This document shows positions 1 to 12,594 of a stretch of DNA of 64,000 nt, piece by piece. Location of the stretch: positions 13,150,001-13,214,000 of the forward strand of contig CM032800.1 in assembly GCA_019155185.1 (NCBI GenBank), written 5' to 3'. Every line of letters begins with the position of its first letter. The stretch's first letter is position 1. Position numbers and translations under genes: made by a program. The notes beneath the pieces were generated by a model that had not been told where the DNA came from, did no database searches, and was given only the letters and a program-made list of their open reading frames with translations. The stretch comes from Beaufortia kweichowensis. Its lineage: Eukaryota > Chordata > Actinopteri > Cypriniformes > Gastromyzontidae.

Positions 1-1980
1 ACAAATCCTGTACGTTAGCTATCCGTAAATCATTTTAATGTACCAGCGTTATTGCTTTGTGGTGTTATTGAATGGTGACTGTACCCGGGCTGGTACTCTG
101 CCACCTGTGATATTACAGAGAAATATGTGCTCACTGCTGACATACACCGCCCTTCACCATAGTGGTCTTGTTAGGGGAGGTTTGGAAATTAAAGGATTGT
201 GTAATTAAGTGAAAACATATGCACTATGGTTTAGTTTTTTGAATATCCTCACGAAGCACACCCTGTCTACATATTTAGCTCATCTGCTTTAACCCTGGAT
301 CACTGTTCAAACAAAGCTGCAAGTGTATATTCTGAATGCCGCTGTTTGTATTGCACTGTATGTGTTTTTTGTGTTGATAAAATTAGATTTAACTTCTGTA
401 AATCTACTGATCAGTAATAACTGCAGTCAAGGATCATCATGTGTTGTCCAACCACAACAAACATCAAGGAACCCATTTCCTTCAAGTCATATGAATGTCA
501 TGTATGAAATCTGGGTTTGATGAAACAGTGTGTGATCTTCACCAGAAATCCCAAAACACACACTATTCACGAGTCAGATGTTGCACTTGTGAACAAGAGC
601 CTCTTTGTCATGTGGTCTCTTATCTAATCATTTTGTTATGTACATACAAACTGTACAATCCCTTCCTGAAGTGTAGACAGCATGACAAGAGTCTCAATAT
701 ACCCACAGTATTTCACAACAATGACCCTCTTAACACTGCGCTTGCTTCTTTATATGGTATATCTACAGTATTAAAAATCTTGAATTTATGTAGACAGCAA
801 CTTTTACCAAAAGGTTTTATACATATTATTAGTTAATGCTTTAGGCATCAATTATTCTTCATTCTTGGTCAATTGATAATTACACTTCTGTTCATTGTTA
901 AATTATAACTAATGTTAATGTATACAACCTTACTGTAAAGTGTTACTGAAACGTCTGGCTTTAAAAATAACATAATTCAAAATATAAAATGTATTATATT
1001 CAGGGCTAATTTTGTTGCCTAATCTGCATCATCTCTAACACACAAACAGTTTCATTATGGGAAGCACTGCTGTTTCACCACCTGTTGCCCAGGTACCGTC
1101 CAAGAGACTGTGTCCTCACCCATGGAGTCGAAACAGCGAGAGAAAACGACCTACAAATCTCAGAATCACAGTGAATCCTCTAAATGTATTAACCACGTAT
1201 CACAAAACAATTCATATTAAAGACAAAAAATCTGTAATTCTGATTGTACAATGAGTTTTCTGAGTTTTTACACGCAGGGATAAACCACAGCAGCATAATG
1301 TGACTATTTAAGTCACATTCTAGTAATACATCCCACAATGTGTGAATGATTTGTGTGTGTCACATGTACTACAGAGGGTGGATCAGTCTTAGTCTAGTGT
1401 TGTCGTGGAGATTGAAAGCCACTCTTTTGTCAAGCATTAATCCAGCAGTCCTCCAGACGCAGATGTCACATCATACGGCAGTGACAGATTGAGAAGGGTG
1501 TAGATGCCTGTAGCTAATCAGACGCTGCAGAACTTGCTCGGCTTTAAAACATGAAGGTATACAGCTGAAAGTCAAAGTGCACTTATGTTATGAACAAGGT
1601 TGCACTGTGACCTTATTCACTGGTGTGGGAATAAAACTAAAAAGCAACAAACATTTGTTTTTCCTTATGATATAGTTACAGTCATGTTCTCCATCCAAGG
1701 CCTATAGATCTAGAATATACTTTTTAAACCAGAAATACATTTAGGAAGCATACAGGTTGAATAAAATCTATTGACATAGTACAGATAAATTGGATGCTAA
1801 TTTGTCTGCAGTTTTTGCCAATTATCTTAAAAATGAGCAATTTGCATATCATATATCTAGTTATTTAAACATTTTTCTTAACATAATTTTGGTCACAATT
1901 TATATAAATGGATAAAGGAAGAGTGTATGTTTAAATGCTGTATGTGTAACATACGACCTCCATCCACTGTGACTGTATGT
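1..1980. other. gene-free stretch, left edge
   Basis: No reading frame here resembles a known protein, and the longest open stretches are short and low in complexity. A short interspersed repeat lies at about 850-952. The stretch at 1380-1560 is non-repetitive and of mixed composition, with TGACAG/GTGACAG words of the kind bound by TALE homeodomain proteins, so it could be regulatory. That is inference only. Confidence 0.6.
850..952 (+). repeat. terminal fragment of a MITE-like interspersed repeat
   Basis: The words TTCATTGTTAA, ACTAATGTTAATG and CTTACTGTAAAGTGTTAC match the end of a short DNA element that is very common in cyprinid genomes. Related copies occur in this window at about 18,345-18,500 and 43,690-43,995, where the words GCATTTACTAATGTTAACAA and GCATTTACTAATAGTATACA can be compared directly. 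The superfamily was not determined. Confidence 0.5.
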
Positions 1981-2230
1981 AAAAATAATATTTATTCACC
2001 CTCATGTCATTCAAAACCTGTATATGAGTCTTTCTTCTGTTTAACACAAAAGAAGATATTTCAAGAAGAAATGTCTCAGTGGTTTTGTGTTCATACTACG
2101 GAAGTCGATTGAGGTGTGTGTTGCTAGTAACAAAATATCTTCTTATGTGCAGATGTAAGAAAGAAAGTCATACAGATTCAAAATGATATGAGTTTGAACA
2201 AATAATGAAAGATTTTTTAGTTGGGTGACC
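1981..2230. mobile_element. Angel-like fold-back MITE, degenerate
   Basis: The left arm has TTTATTCACCCTCATGTCATTC and AACACAAAAGAAGATATTTC. The right arm carries the complement (AAAATATCTTCTT, GAAAGTCATACAGATT, ATGATATGAG, TTGGGTGAC). The element is a diverged long inverted repeat with no coding capacity. The same layout recurs at 3142-3444, 17,060-17,318 and 26,742-26,934. The name Angel is from memory of zebrafish elements with this fold-back form; a consensus search would settle it. Confidence 0.65.
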
Positions 2231-3141
2231 TCTCACGAATCACACATCATTTAGTCATCTAAGAATACATACATAACAGCTTTTAAAGCTGACCCAATCT
2301 CTCCACTCACGCACAGGCATACACCCTATCAAGCTTTAAAGCGAGAGAGAGTTAGTGTGAGAGACTAAAAAAAGACACAGGATGATTTCCATAATCCCTG
2401 ACTGTGGCACGCTCCATCCTGGTGCCTCTCCCCTCACCACTCTCCACATCTAAAGCACAGAGCTCTCCAGCTGGGCTGTGCGTCGCAGGCACAACATTAG
2501 CATGTAAAAACCGCTCTCTGCTCTGGACTAAAGGAGGAGGGGGAGTCAATGGAGATCCACAAAGCAGTGACAGAAACAGCTGATCCACAAAAGGTGCCTG
2601 TTTAACGGATCTTCCTGCCACAAGCCCAGCTGCTCCCCAGAACTGCAGCGTCACAATACGGCCCTGATGCTGCGTCTGTAAGCGCAGAATCAACAATCCT
2701 CAAGTAGACAAAGGATGGTCCTATATTAAACCACTCCTCCAATGTCACCGTTTTTATCCACGGTGCACCTGCACGGCAAACAAAAGACCTACACTTCTGT
2801 GTGTCGCTGGAGCAGGAGACCTATATGCTACATAATGGATGTTACAAATAAGATGTTTAAAATTGATAAGTGGTTTTAATGCAAACACAACCTAGACTGT
2901 CGTATAACCAGAAATGTCAACATAAAGAAACAACAATGTAACATACGACGACAACAACAACAGCTGTGACCTTCTCGTGTGTGCTCGATGGAAGAATCGA
3001 GGCCAGTCTGAAAACAAACTTTACAAAAGAATACATGAGTATTTTATTCACAAAGAAAAGGTGTCAAACAAGTTCAATTTCAATATTCTTTAAGACTCAA
3101 CACAAAAAAATTCTCAGCATTTTCTCTTTTTATAATTTATC
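2231..3141. other. gene-free stretch with a GC-richer block at 2400-2700
   Basis: No supported gene. The block at 2400-2700 has higher complexity than its surroundings and contains a CAGCTG-type E-box, a CCACAAAA runt-like word and GTGACAG. A 114-codon open frame on the minus strand covers it but matches no family I know. It may be an unspliced exon fragment or a control element; the sequence alone does not decide. Confidence 0.45.
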
Positions 3142-3444
3142 AAGGGATAGTTGAATAATTTTTTTTTTAATTATTTACTCACCCTCATTTCATGTCAAAC
3201 CTGTATGACTTTTGCTTCAGCAGAACACAGAAGAAGATATTTTGCAAAATGCTGGTTACCGGCACCCATTCACTTTCATAGTATGAACACAAGGTACAAT
3301 AGAGTCAATGGGTGTCGGTAACCAACGTTTTGCAAAATATCATCTTTTGTGTTCCACAGAAGAAAGAGTCATATACAGGGTTTGAATGACATAAGGGTGA
3401 ACAAATTATGACATAATTTTTATTTTTGGGTGAACTATCCCTTT
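3142..3444. mobile_element. Angel-like fold-back MITE, nearly complete
   Basis: This is the best preserved copy in the window. It starts with AAGGGATAGTT and ends with AACTATCCCTT, which are reverse complements. Each arm is about 140-150 bases: GGTTACCGGCACCCATT in the left arm faces AATGGGTGTCGGTAACC in the right, separated by a short loop. There is no transposase, so it is non-autonomous and presumably moved by enzymes encoded elsewhere. Confidence 0.75.
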
Positions 3445-5076
3445 AAGTAATACAAAATGCACTGAATGATTGCTAGTGTTTTCTATATGTTTTTTTTTTT
3501 GTGATCACCAAAGATTCTTTATTCTTTATGTTTGTGTCTTGTCACAAAAACATTTTCAACAGTACATTTCTTTCTGCCCATTTGTCCAACAGTGCAGGTG
3601 AATGCTGGTGAAGATGAAAGCAGACAGAAGACAAAGTCAACATCACAGAAGGGTTTGTCTCTTGTAATGAGAATTTAATCTTAGATGGAGACTCTGAACC
3701 CAGCGTCATAACACAGCCCAGGGAAGCCTCTCCACTTCCCCTGACTCCATTGTGCTCAAAAATGACAGGATACACAGGGCGGCCTCTGGGTTGCGCCCAG
3801 TTTGTTTTTCCTAAATTTGCTCGTCACATCCAAATGGAAGCAAACAACCTCCTACACGGTTCCCAAAACGTGTCACAGACAATTGACCTTGCACCAGCAG
3901 CACGTATATAAATGATCGGGTGTAAACAGAATGAATTCTTCTATGAAGATATGCAAGGGAGGGTGGCATGTGAGATCAGACATGGTTGCTACTGAATAGG
4001 GATGACATTATATAAGTGGATTTGAGCCCAGGAGCCTTGTTTTGAGTGGTTGATGTAGGGGAGCTATATTTGGAGATTCATCTGAGAGAGACAGACACTG
4101 AAGACTTAAAATAGCTCAGATACCCCAGTTTGGTCACTCTGTTCCTTTTCTCTTTTTCTGTTGCACAGCTTCTGACCAAAATGACTTGAACTGATAGCAG
4201 AAGACTCTCTCTGGTAATGGAGATATCTAACCAAATCCTCTGGTAATACACCATATCAAGCCTTGGGAGGAAGAAGCAGATATGATAAGTTAGATATGAA
4301 TCTCAAGTGTGCCCCAAATGTGAGTTTCGGAGAAGATTTTTGAGACATCTCAAACTGTAATCTAAAGACTTAAATCAGACGTTAAGTATTTTGATATGAG
4401 CACATACTTTTAGGAATATAAAGTGCTTAGACATTTTTTTTTATTTAAGACAAGGTTCATACTTAAACATGTAAAAGAAAATGTCATTAAAAGAAAATGA
4501 GCGACCTGAATAATACAAATTTTATCTGGGGTAATTACCTGAATAGGGTTTTGAATAAATAAATTACAAAAAATACACATAAATAAAGACTTAATATACA
4601 ATATAACAATATTATATTACAATATTATACACATTGTTCATAGAGATACATTGTTGTGCAAAAGTTTTAAAAGATTGGTATTTTGTTTCATTTTGTGTCA
4701 GATATGTCTCTAAACATTATGTTTAAAAAAAATAAAAATAGAAACAAATTCAGTTGTTGACATACAGTAAAGATATAGATCTATAAAATGATTATGTCTA
4801 GAATAATTTAAACTATTTAGTGTTTATATGAGAAATAAGCTAAAAGATTTCTGACTTTTGATCTTTTTGCTTTAGGATTTTGTCAAATCTGAGCACAGTC
4901 TGAAGCAATGCTGTAATCTCTTGTAAAGCTCTCGAGACAGAACAGTCTGATTACAAACTTGCAAAATAAACAAAGTTAGTTTAAAATAACAATACACCAT
5001 GCATTCTATGTTGTTTCTTGATTTGTCATTATTGCATGTGCATGATGTTACTACTTTACTGTATACACAGTATGTA
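3445..5076. other. gene-free, AT-rich stretch
   Basis: No recognisable gene. The part from 4400 to 4860 is strongly AT-rich with short A and T runs. The part from 3780 to 4260 is mixed sequence without an obvious repeat signature. Confidence 0.5.
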
Positions 5077-5150
5077 TATAAAGCTGCTTTGCAACAATGC
5101 AAAATTGTGAAAAGCGCTACAAAAATAGTTGTGAATTAAACTGAATTAAC
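5077..5150 (-). repeat. SINE-like repeat fragment (AAGCTGCTTTGCAACAATG type)
   Basis: Contains AAAGCTGCTTTGCAACAATG, AAAGCGCTAC and a TGAATTAAACTGAATTAA tail. This is the reverse complement of the unit at 9267-9342 (TGAATTCAATTTTATTTGTATAG ... GTTGCAAAGCAGCTTT). The motif is widespread in cyprinid genomes. The family name was not determined. Confidence 0.6.
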
Positions 5151-6086
5151 CTAGTCTTTATTTACTTAAGAAAAAGTCTCTATTAACCTTCATTTAATAT
5201 CATTGCTGTCTAGGAACCGCTACTGACACAATAATAGTGTCTCATTTGTAATTTTTTTTATATGCAGTTTCTTATGTTAAATATTCAGATCTGGTGTGAA
5301 AAGCCCCTACAGATGTTAAGCCCCAAACATGAAAAGTCTATAGTCATGCCTCACATTCCTGAGTCTGTAGTGCAAACCCATGTCATCTGCTCAACAACAA
5401 TGTGTCATTCTGAGGGATCCAGACGGAGAGAGAAACACAGAGAAGAGAGGGAGCCGTTCTCTCTCAATAGAGATGAATGAGACTGGAAACACAATCCCCT
5501 AGTGCCGGCTGCCCTTTGCCCCCTAGTGAGGGGAGAAGTAACGGGGGACAGCTGTCTCCCACAATGGATAAGCTCAATGGAAGTCATTCAGACCTGCGAC
5601 GCAGACACTGCAACATTGCTCGCATGCAACTGACAATGCTGGCACACAGAAAGGCCACACTTCCTACTCCAATGTCCCGGAGGAAGAACGAGCTGTGGAC
5701 GTTCAATCTGGAGATAACTAATACTTAAGCATCTCATTCAGAGGTAGCAGCTGTTGAGAACGTCGTAGTATTTTAAGGGGTCACATTGCTTTCTTTCGGC
5801 CCTGCGTTGCACTCTTTCATCTCTTTCCGTTTAGATACGCTATTTCCTGTGTTTCCTTGTTATACTGTTCAGTAATTACTTGTCGTTTACACAGAGAGCC
5901 TCGGGGATAACTCCCTATAGTAATTACCCCCTAGTCACCTGAGTACACACAGATCCACACTCTCTACAGGAACCCTGATGTCCTATCATGTCCTATACTG
6001 TTTCTGTGGGCGGCTTTGGCTTGACCACAAGCAGTCATTAGACGAGCATGCTAACGCTTACTTGCTTCTTTACATTTTTTGGGAGT

Positions 6087-6187
6087 ACATTTCACACATT
6101 TGGCAGACGCTTTTATCCAAAGTGACTTCCAGTACATATATAAACAACATGGATCAAACTCATGACCTTTGTGTTGCTAATGCAATT
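6087..6187 (+). repeat. SINE-like fragment (GGCAGACGCTTTTATCCAAA core)
   Basis: Carries TTTGGCAGACGCTTTTATCC followed by AAAGTGACTTCCAGTACAT and a degenerate tail with CATGACC..TTGTGTTGCTAATGCAA. This core is one of the most common short repeats in teleost DNA. Other copies in the window: 12,536-12,594 (minus), 23,693-23,803 (minus), 25,511-25,575 (plus), 47,650-47,715 (minus), 48,220-48,305 (plus). Confidence 0.65.
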
Positions 6188-7529
6188 TAGCTACATATTT
6201 ATATAAAGGAATAGTTTTACCAAATATATGAAAATCACTAATAGATTACTCACTTTAATGATATCCTAGATTTTAATGACTTAATTTAACATAAACTTAA
6301 TTTAACATAATTTACTGGCTACTAAAAATAGTTTCAAAAACCACATACATCCATCGTCCAAATGCCTCCAGTGGATTAATAAACATTTTAAGTAAAAAAT
6401 ACATTTTTATCTTATTTATCTTATCAATGTATACTGACCAGCACAGTAAAATCAAATATGGCGGCACTTTAATAACTTTCTAATGTGTTTCATGACGAAA
6501 TAACAAGATAACATGATGGTATTTATAAAATGATTATAAAATTATGTTTATATAAATTAATACATTACATAAAATGATTTGTTTGTGTTTAGATAAAAAA
6601 AATAAGTCAAAACATCTAGTACGGCATGAAAGAATTTTTATATCTTCATCAGACATCAGAAAGTGAATTTTAAAGACAGTGCCTTTGACTACCACATGTT
6701 TTAAAATGTTTAATAGGTTTCCATTTATTAAATGTTTCACACCTGTGAAATATAAATATGTACCTAAAACATACTTTCACAAATCTCTTTCAAATAATTT
6801 ACAATCACATGAGAGATGGACGACATAAAACCATAGTTGACATGTATTTTGTATTGTTTGTGTAGAGTGTTCATTTGTTTTAATGATGAAAGTGTGTGTT
6901 AGTGTACGTATGCATTGTGTAATTCTCATTGTGAACATCCTCACTGGTGTTGCCTGTAGCGTATCCTGACCTTTGATGTCTTCTGGTTAGCAGTGAGTAG
7001 TAAGAGATGGCACATTCTTCATTCTGGGATGGGACTGAGTGTTTTGTGTATGGAGTCTCTCTGGGGACCGTCTCACTGATACAATAGGCAGTCAGTCCTG
7101 GCTTGTGTTCTGCCTGAAGCCTCTTGCATTTTATTGAAGCACACCAGCACCGGCTTGTTGGCACACTCCTCCTTCGGGTCTTATTCACTTCCCTCACCCC
7201 TCCCTTGTTCTTTCTTTCACCACAATGAGGCTCTTCCTGTGTTTACCCAACACAGCACATCTCAGCTATGGCATTATATCTCAATATCAGCACTCCTTCA
7301 ATCACACAGCAGCTCTGAAGCTACAGCATTTGCTTTTTTGTTAATATTAGACAATGGCTTTTTTAAAATCTTGAATCTGCAAGAAATCTACTTCCTCCTT
7401 TGGCTCATTGTTTTGTGTAAAAACACATTAGAGTAATGAATTTCCGAAATACATAACCTCTGAGAGTCTCTGGCAAATTAAAACTGTCTTTGTTCAGTGT
7501 TTATTTTTCTAGATGCTAAATCCAGACAC

Positions 7530-7596
7530 TAATCATTCCACCGTGTGCATAATTCATGCGGGCCACGTCTGAATTATGCAGACAGAAGAATGATTA
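7530..7596. promoter_or_regulatory. nested inverted-repeat element, candidate enhancer
   Basis: Two perfect inverted repeats are nested around one centre. The outer arms are TAATCATTC (7530-7538) and GAATGATTA (7588-7596). The inner arms are TGCATAATTCA (7546-7556) and TGAATTATGCA (7570-7580). The arms contain TAAT and octamer-like ATGCA/ATAATTC words typical of homeodomain or POU binding. The flanks are unique, complex sequence without transposon ends. A regulatory role for cited4, about 21 kb away, is inference; the symmetry is directly visible. Confidence 0.35.
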
Positions 7597-9266
7597 CACA
7601 CTTGCCAAAACTGTTGGCTGGGTTTTTTAGACAAAGGCCAGGACTGACTAAGAAGAGCTGTGAATAATGGCTTTGTGTTTGTCTGTGCTGGGCTTATTCA
7701 TATCAAGCTGTATTTTTGACCTAGTTTTGTTATAATTGAATTGAGGTATCTTCATGAAAAATGACATTTCTGGGTAAAGCTTGTGAGGAGACCGGAGGAT
7801 GTTGTCACATGCAGAAGTTGGGATATATCACAATGGCTGTATCTCTGTAACTGTGAGGTTTCAGGTTAAATATCTAGTATAATATATAATATCTATAGTA
7901 TAACATCTATAGTATAATATCTATCTAAAAAAGCCCTTATAAGATTAATATTGTAAATTCTATCTTCTAAATTAATTTTTAATTGGTGTATAAGCAGTGG
8001 CATAGTTTTGGGTAAAGATCATGTAGAAGTATAAAAGTTTTACCCAAAATCTAGTATTTTTCATAATCTCAGTTTGGGGTAAGTTGCAATATTGTTTCAT
8101 ATTTGGCAAAATACTATGATAAAATCTGTTGTGACAACATGCCCCATATAGGGCAAGAAATCTCTGTGATTATTGACATCATCATAAAACCCTGCATTGT
8201 CAGAAATCAGACATGATCTCCACATTCTTATAACCAGTCCTCACTGGTTTGTCTCTTGTCTCTTCCACTAAGACACATTCAGATCCTCAACAGACTGAAC
8301 AAGCCTTTTGTTTGAGAGTAACGGGATACTTTAAGGAAGCCGCTCCCCACAAAGCCCCGATTTCTGCTGTCTGTTTTCTCTGGTCAGAGGCTGTGTAATG
8401 ACTAATAGAAAGGACTGACCCTGATTGTTCAGTGTGGAGGAGGGTAAGTGACGAGCATGGTGATAACTGGAGTATGTGAGTGGACTGGAGTGATGGCAAA
8501 ATCCACATCCGGTCAAATTCCAGTCCAGGTTTTACACCTCCACTCTATTCAATAGACAAAATCATGTAACTGCTCTTAATCTTTGTTATGCGCATCTCAT
8601 TATGACAGGCATGACTGTGCTTTTTAAATGATTTTGGATGCTTGCTGTGGTATGCTCTTAGCTGTTTAAGTTTCAGATTCATCTGAGCACCTTCTTTTCC
8701 CCTTTAGACACATTAACAAAAGGCTGACTGCCTGTTTGTCAAGAGAGCTGTTAGAATCTGCCCTTTCATTTTAATGAGTAATTCTGGTAGAGCAACACCG
8801 TCATTTAATGAGATTGTAACGAAAAGACAAAAGGCTTGACGTGTCCACACAGAACATTAGCTGAAATCAGATGTGACGCGCTGCAGTTCAACAAACTGTT
8901 CAAAAATTTCTCACAGGATACAGGATAACTGGTTTGACCTTTTGAGCTACAAATGGGAATGTCACTACACGTCAAAACATTTTCCCATCATTGTTTCTCA
9001 TCACGCATGAGAAATATTTAACATTCTTAAATAATTTCTTTAACATCTCTTACTATCAGGACATTACAATTGTGTGTTTCCCTGTCTTTGCAAATCTCTC
9101 TTACTGATTTCAACTCTCACAATCAATATGATCAATCAATAGTCTTTTATAGACTGTGTTACTATAACTATTACAATTACTCACAGGATTTCCTGTATTA
9201 ACCTTTCTGGTAATCGGCACCTTAAGTGCATGCATTAATAGACTTGTCCCTTTGACCAAGAAGTTC

Positions 9267-9342
9267 AATTGAATTCAATTTTATTTGTATAGAGCTTTTC
9301 ATCTTTAACACTGTTGCAAAGCAGCTTTACAGAAGAGCACAA
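9267..9342 (+). repeat. SINE-like repeat fragment (AAGCAGCTTTACAGAA type)
   Basis: Contains TGAATTCAATTTTATTTGT, AGAGCTTTTCATC and GTTGCAAAGCAGCTTTACAG. It is the same family as 5077-5150, in the opposite orientation. Confidence 0.65.
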
Positions 9343-9374
9343 TGTAGAATAAGTAAGAAAAATACGGTCTCGTA

Positions 9375-9500
9375 CATATTTATTATTATGTTTTTACCAG
9401 GTGGTTATTTCATGGGAATTCATACAATCTTATTGACAAGTTTTAGTACGATTTGCCTTCTCCCCAGTGACATTAGAGTTAGGGTTGGACCTTTATTGTT
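9375..9500 (-). repeat. interspersed repeat, GTACAAATTAGCCAAC family, fragment
   Basis: GCCTTCTCCCCAGTGAC and ATTCATACAATCTTATTGAC match, in reverse, the words GTCACTGGGGAGAAG and the ATACGAATGAGATCGTACG region of the copy at 33,545-33,770. It appears to be a partial copy of a short non-autonomous element. Confidence 0.5.
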
Positions 9501-10549
9501 GCTTTTTCTAATAATTGTATTATTATTGATTTTCTAATAATAAATTCACTTTTTAGTGAATAATCTGTGCAAAGTAAAAAAATTTATCTTCCAAAAAATG
9601 TAAGACCCGCATAGTATTCAGTAGGAGAAAAGAGCTAAACATTAATCCTGGGATGTTCTCAGAGACTTAGATTCAACAAACAAGCTGTTTTTTTCAAATG
9701 AAAACATATCGCTTCCACTCCCCTTCCTCTAAAACACAATGATAGGAAACGATTAACAAGAAGTGCCTTAGAGAGCGGCGTGGGGTGTGTGGATCTCTGT
9801 GTTGTTAAACAACGCCAGTGCAGTGAACCCATCCTTTCCTCATTCAGTCAGACTTTACCGGGGCACCGCAGGAGACCATATCAATCTTAGTTAATCTAAA
9901 GTTGGCTGAGTGTAAAGCAGGATTCACTGACGGTGGGTCAGGAACTTAAAGCTGCATTTAATATGATGATGAAAAGCTGCTGTGGAGTTGGATCATGGCG
10001 TAAATGGACTGAATCCAAATGAGAGGCTGTCCAAAATACAATTGCGATGATTAAAGCTTGTGTGAGAGAGCAATTACAAAAGACAATACTAAGATCGTAT
10101 GGTACATGTTGATATCCTAAAGAAAGATTCGTTGAGTGATTACTTATTTTACCTGTTGACGACTGCTATTTTAACACACTGAAATGTTCTTGTGTAAATT
10201 GTGATTTTAGAGGAGGTTTGACATGGGTAGTTAGCTGTCATTTAGCTAATGCTTTTCATTCAGACTGACAGCACACTAATTACAGGAACAGGCCGTTGGA
10301 GTACGCAGGGGTTAAGCACTGTGGTCAAGGGCACACTTGTAACATGACTGGATTGTGAGCTCAGAAACTCTCCAGGGTCTATTCTTGGCTCATGCTTTCC
10401 CCAGACTGAACCTCTGTTAGCGACCCATATCCGAGTGATAACTATTAGGCAATTTTCCTGCATTCCAAGAAATGCAGAAATCTTTTAATAAGAAATCAAA
10501 GACATCTTTTAATATTAATACAAGCTTAACAATTCCAAAAAAGTCCTAC

Positions 10550-10795
10550 AAATACGCAGCCTGATCCCACAGGAATTTGTAACCATTTTGTTTTGTTTTT
10601 GATATGTTTGTATGAATTCCTACAATGTGATTCAGTTATTACAAAATAGCAATACTGAAGTCCCTAACCCTTATCACCACTAACGTGAAAGAAGATCACA
10701 CAGTACAAATTAAATAAAACATACAAAGGAGATCATGTCAATATATACAAATTAGCCAACTTGTAAAACAGTTACAAATGCCATGAGACTGAGAT
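10550..10795 (+). repeat. interspersed repeat, GTACAAATTAGCCAAC family
   Basis: ACAAATTAGCCAACTTGTAAA and the preceding ATACAAAGGAGATCATGTCA correspond to ACAAATTAGCCAACCCGTAAA and ACGAATGAGATCGTACG in the copy at 33,545-33,770. The left part also agrees in general order (CTGATcCCACAgGAATT, TACAAtGt..CAATA). It looks like a diverged copy of the same non-autonomous element. Confidence 0.55.
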
Positions 10796-12535
10796 GAAAT
10801 ATGGTAATTCTTAAGCAATCTGTGTGGAAATGTGGTCATTCTTAAACTGATATGCTGTGATGAAATTTTGAAGGAATGTTTTTCAGGATGTCTTTAATAA
10901 AAGTCAAGTTAACCTGTACCAGCATAATCTGCGTGTTATCACAATTCAAAATAAAAAACAAATATTTATTATTCCACTCTTTTGCTAATACCACCATTAT
11001 GTCATGAGCATACCAGAAAGGGGTTGCTAATAATCTCATATATGTTATTACACATTTCTATTTGAAGTAAATTATTTTCAAGGTCAAATTGACTCGCAGT
11101 ACCCCGGATGATCCTGTGTTGCATACCTGTGAATGTCATGGCTGGCCAATCAGAATCAAGTATTTCAGAGCGCAGTGTAAGAAAACTCTGTTTAAAGTCA
11201 CTCTACTTGGAACAACTGTTTTACCACTTAAAAGCCAATTTAGCTTTTTTATATTTTGTTTTAAAGAATGAATATAAGCACCTGAAGAAAAAATCATACT
11301 GTACACCCATCATCTTAAGAAAGCTCTGTTGCTAGTGTCACAATTTAGTTTTGCCTCCTGTATAGCTTTTATATAGTCATCTCATGACCTTCAGTTTATG
11401 TCCTCGAGACAGAGGCAGGGTTTATATCAGTCTTTCTCAGCTGACCTTTGTGTTGTTTTCCCATTTCAGTCTACTGAGAATTCAAGAGGATCAAACATAT
11501 TAAGGGCTTTGCCTATTGAACAGACCCTAACAAGGGAGAAATTCATTGTTTTATGACGCCAGTATCTGATTTAGATATAGTGAGCTAAATTGAGGAGAGA
11601 AACAGACATCTCATTCTGTTCTCCACACATAATTAGCTTTCATAATAGAGATGAGTCTATTAGTCACAGACATCCAGCAGGATTTTACATAATACGCCTG
11701 TAGGAAGCAAGAAACAAGCACTACAGCTGCATTATACAACAAATTAGTCTTTAAAATAACTACACTTGAGACATTGAGGCATTAGAAAATTGGATTTGAT
11801 GTTCTCAACAAAAAAAGAAGCAAATTGGAGCAAATGCACTCTGATTGAAGGACTAAGCTATTATGTAAATGCAGTTTGACCATCTGTGAATGTATCCAAT
11901 CTTTCCTCACAGTAAAAGAAGGTTGCAGAAAAAGGATAAAAGTGTTTAAAATCAGCAAAGGCCTGGAAAATCTCCTGACTCCTCCGTGATGTCTCAAACG
12001 TGCAGCGAGTGTAGGCGGAAAGCTTCCCCCAGACTAAATGAATTAAGAAAAACAAAGAGACGCACGTCTCCGCTGCCTCTTGTGCTGGTGGACGTCTGTT
12101 TTGGTGTTTTAATTGAATTAGCTTCCTCTTGTATCCAGTGCAACTAGGATGAAAAAAGACTAAATTGATGATCTGATGTTCTTGCCAATCATGTTGCCAA
12201 TGATACGGTCATCCAGCCACGTGCCTCGTCATAAATCAACCAGACGTCAGCATGCACACATGCAATTTTACTTACAATTACTTCATTTATACAGAACTGT
12301 GATGATGTGAAACTTAGGATACCAGCTGGCACTTTACAATATGAATACAAGTTAATTCTATTAAAAGCTTTGTGATATAGCTTTGGAAAGTCACTTACTG
12401 TAAAAAAAAACCCTGACTGTCAAATTTACAGTTTAATTTTGTGTATATTTAAAAAAACCTTCTTCTGTGTTGCTTTCCCTAAAACTATATTCCTACTCGT
12501 AAACATGGGTTTCTACACTACACTTTGGCAAAATG

Positions 12536-12594
12536 TTAACTGCCCTCTTATTTGTAAGTCGCTTTGTATAAAAGCGTCTGGCAGATGAATTAAT
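12536..12594 (-). repeat. SINE-like fragment (GGCAGACGCTTTTATCCAAA core)
   Basis: GTAAGTCGCTTTGTATAAAAG followed by CGTCTGGCAGATGAATTAA is the reverse complement of the common teleost core. Confidence 0.65.

Larger units (their letters stand above)
5151..9266. other. gene-free stretch with candidate control elements
   Basis: No supported gene. Open frames of 60-105 codons on both strands match nothing I recognise. There is a repeat fragment at 6087-6187, another degenerate repeat region at about 6200-6480, a small hairpin at 8006-8049 (TTTTGGGTAAA facing TTTACCCAAAA), and two non-repetitive stretches, 7500-7690 and 8580-8900, which look like conserved non-coding DNA. Conservation itself cannot be seen from one sequence. 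Confidence 0.5.

Noticed and set aside
5262..5728. Overlapping open frames on both strands, possible exon
   Set aside because: Sequence is complex and could be an exon or control element, but neither translation matches a known protein and no clear acceptor-donor pair fits.
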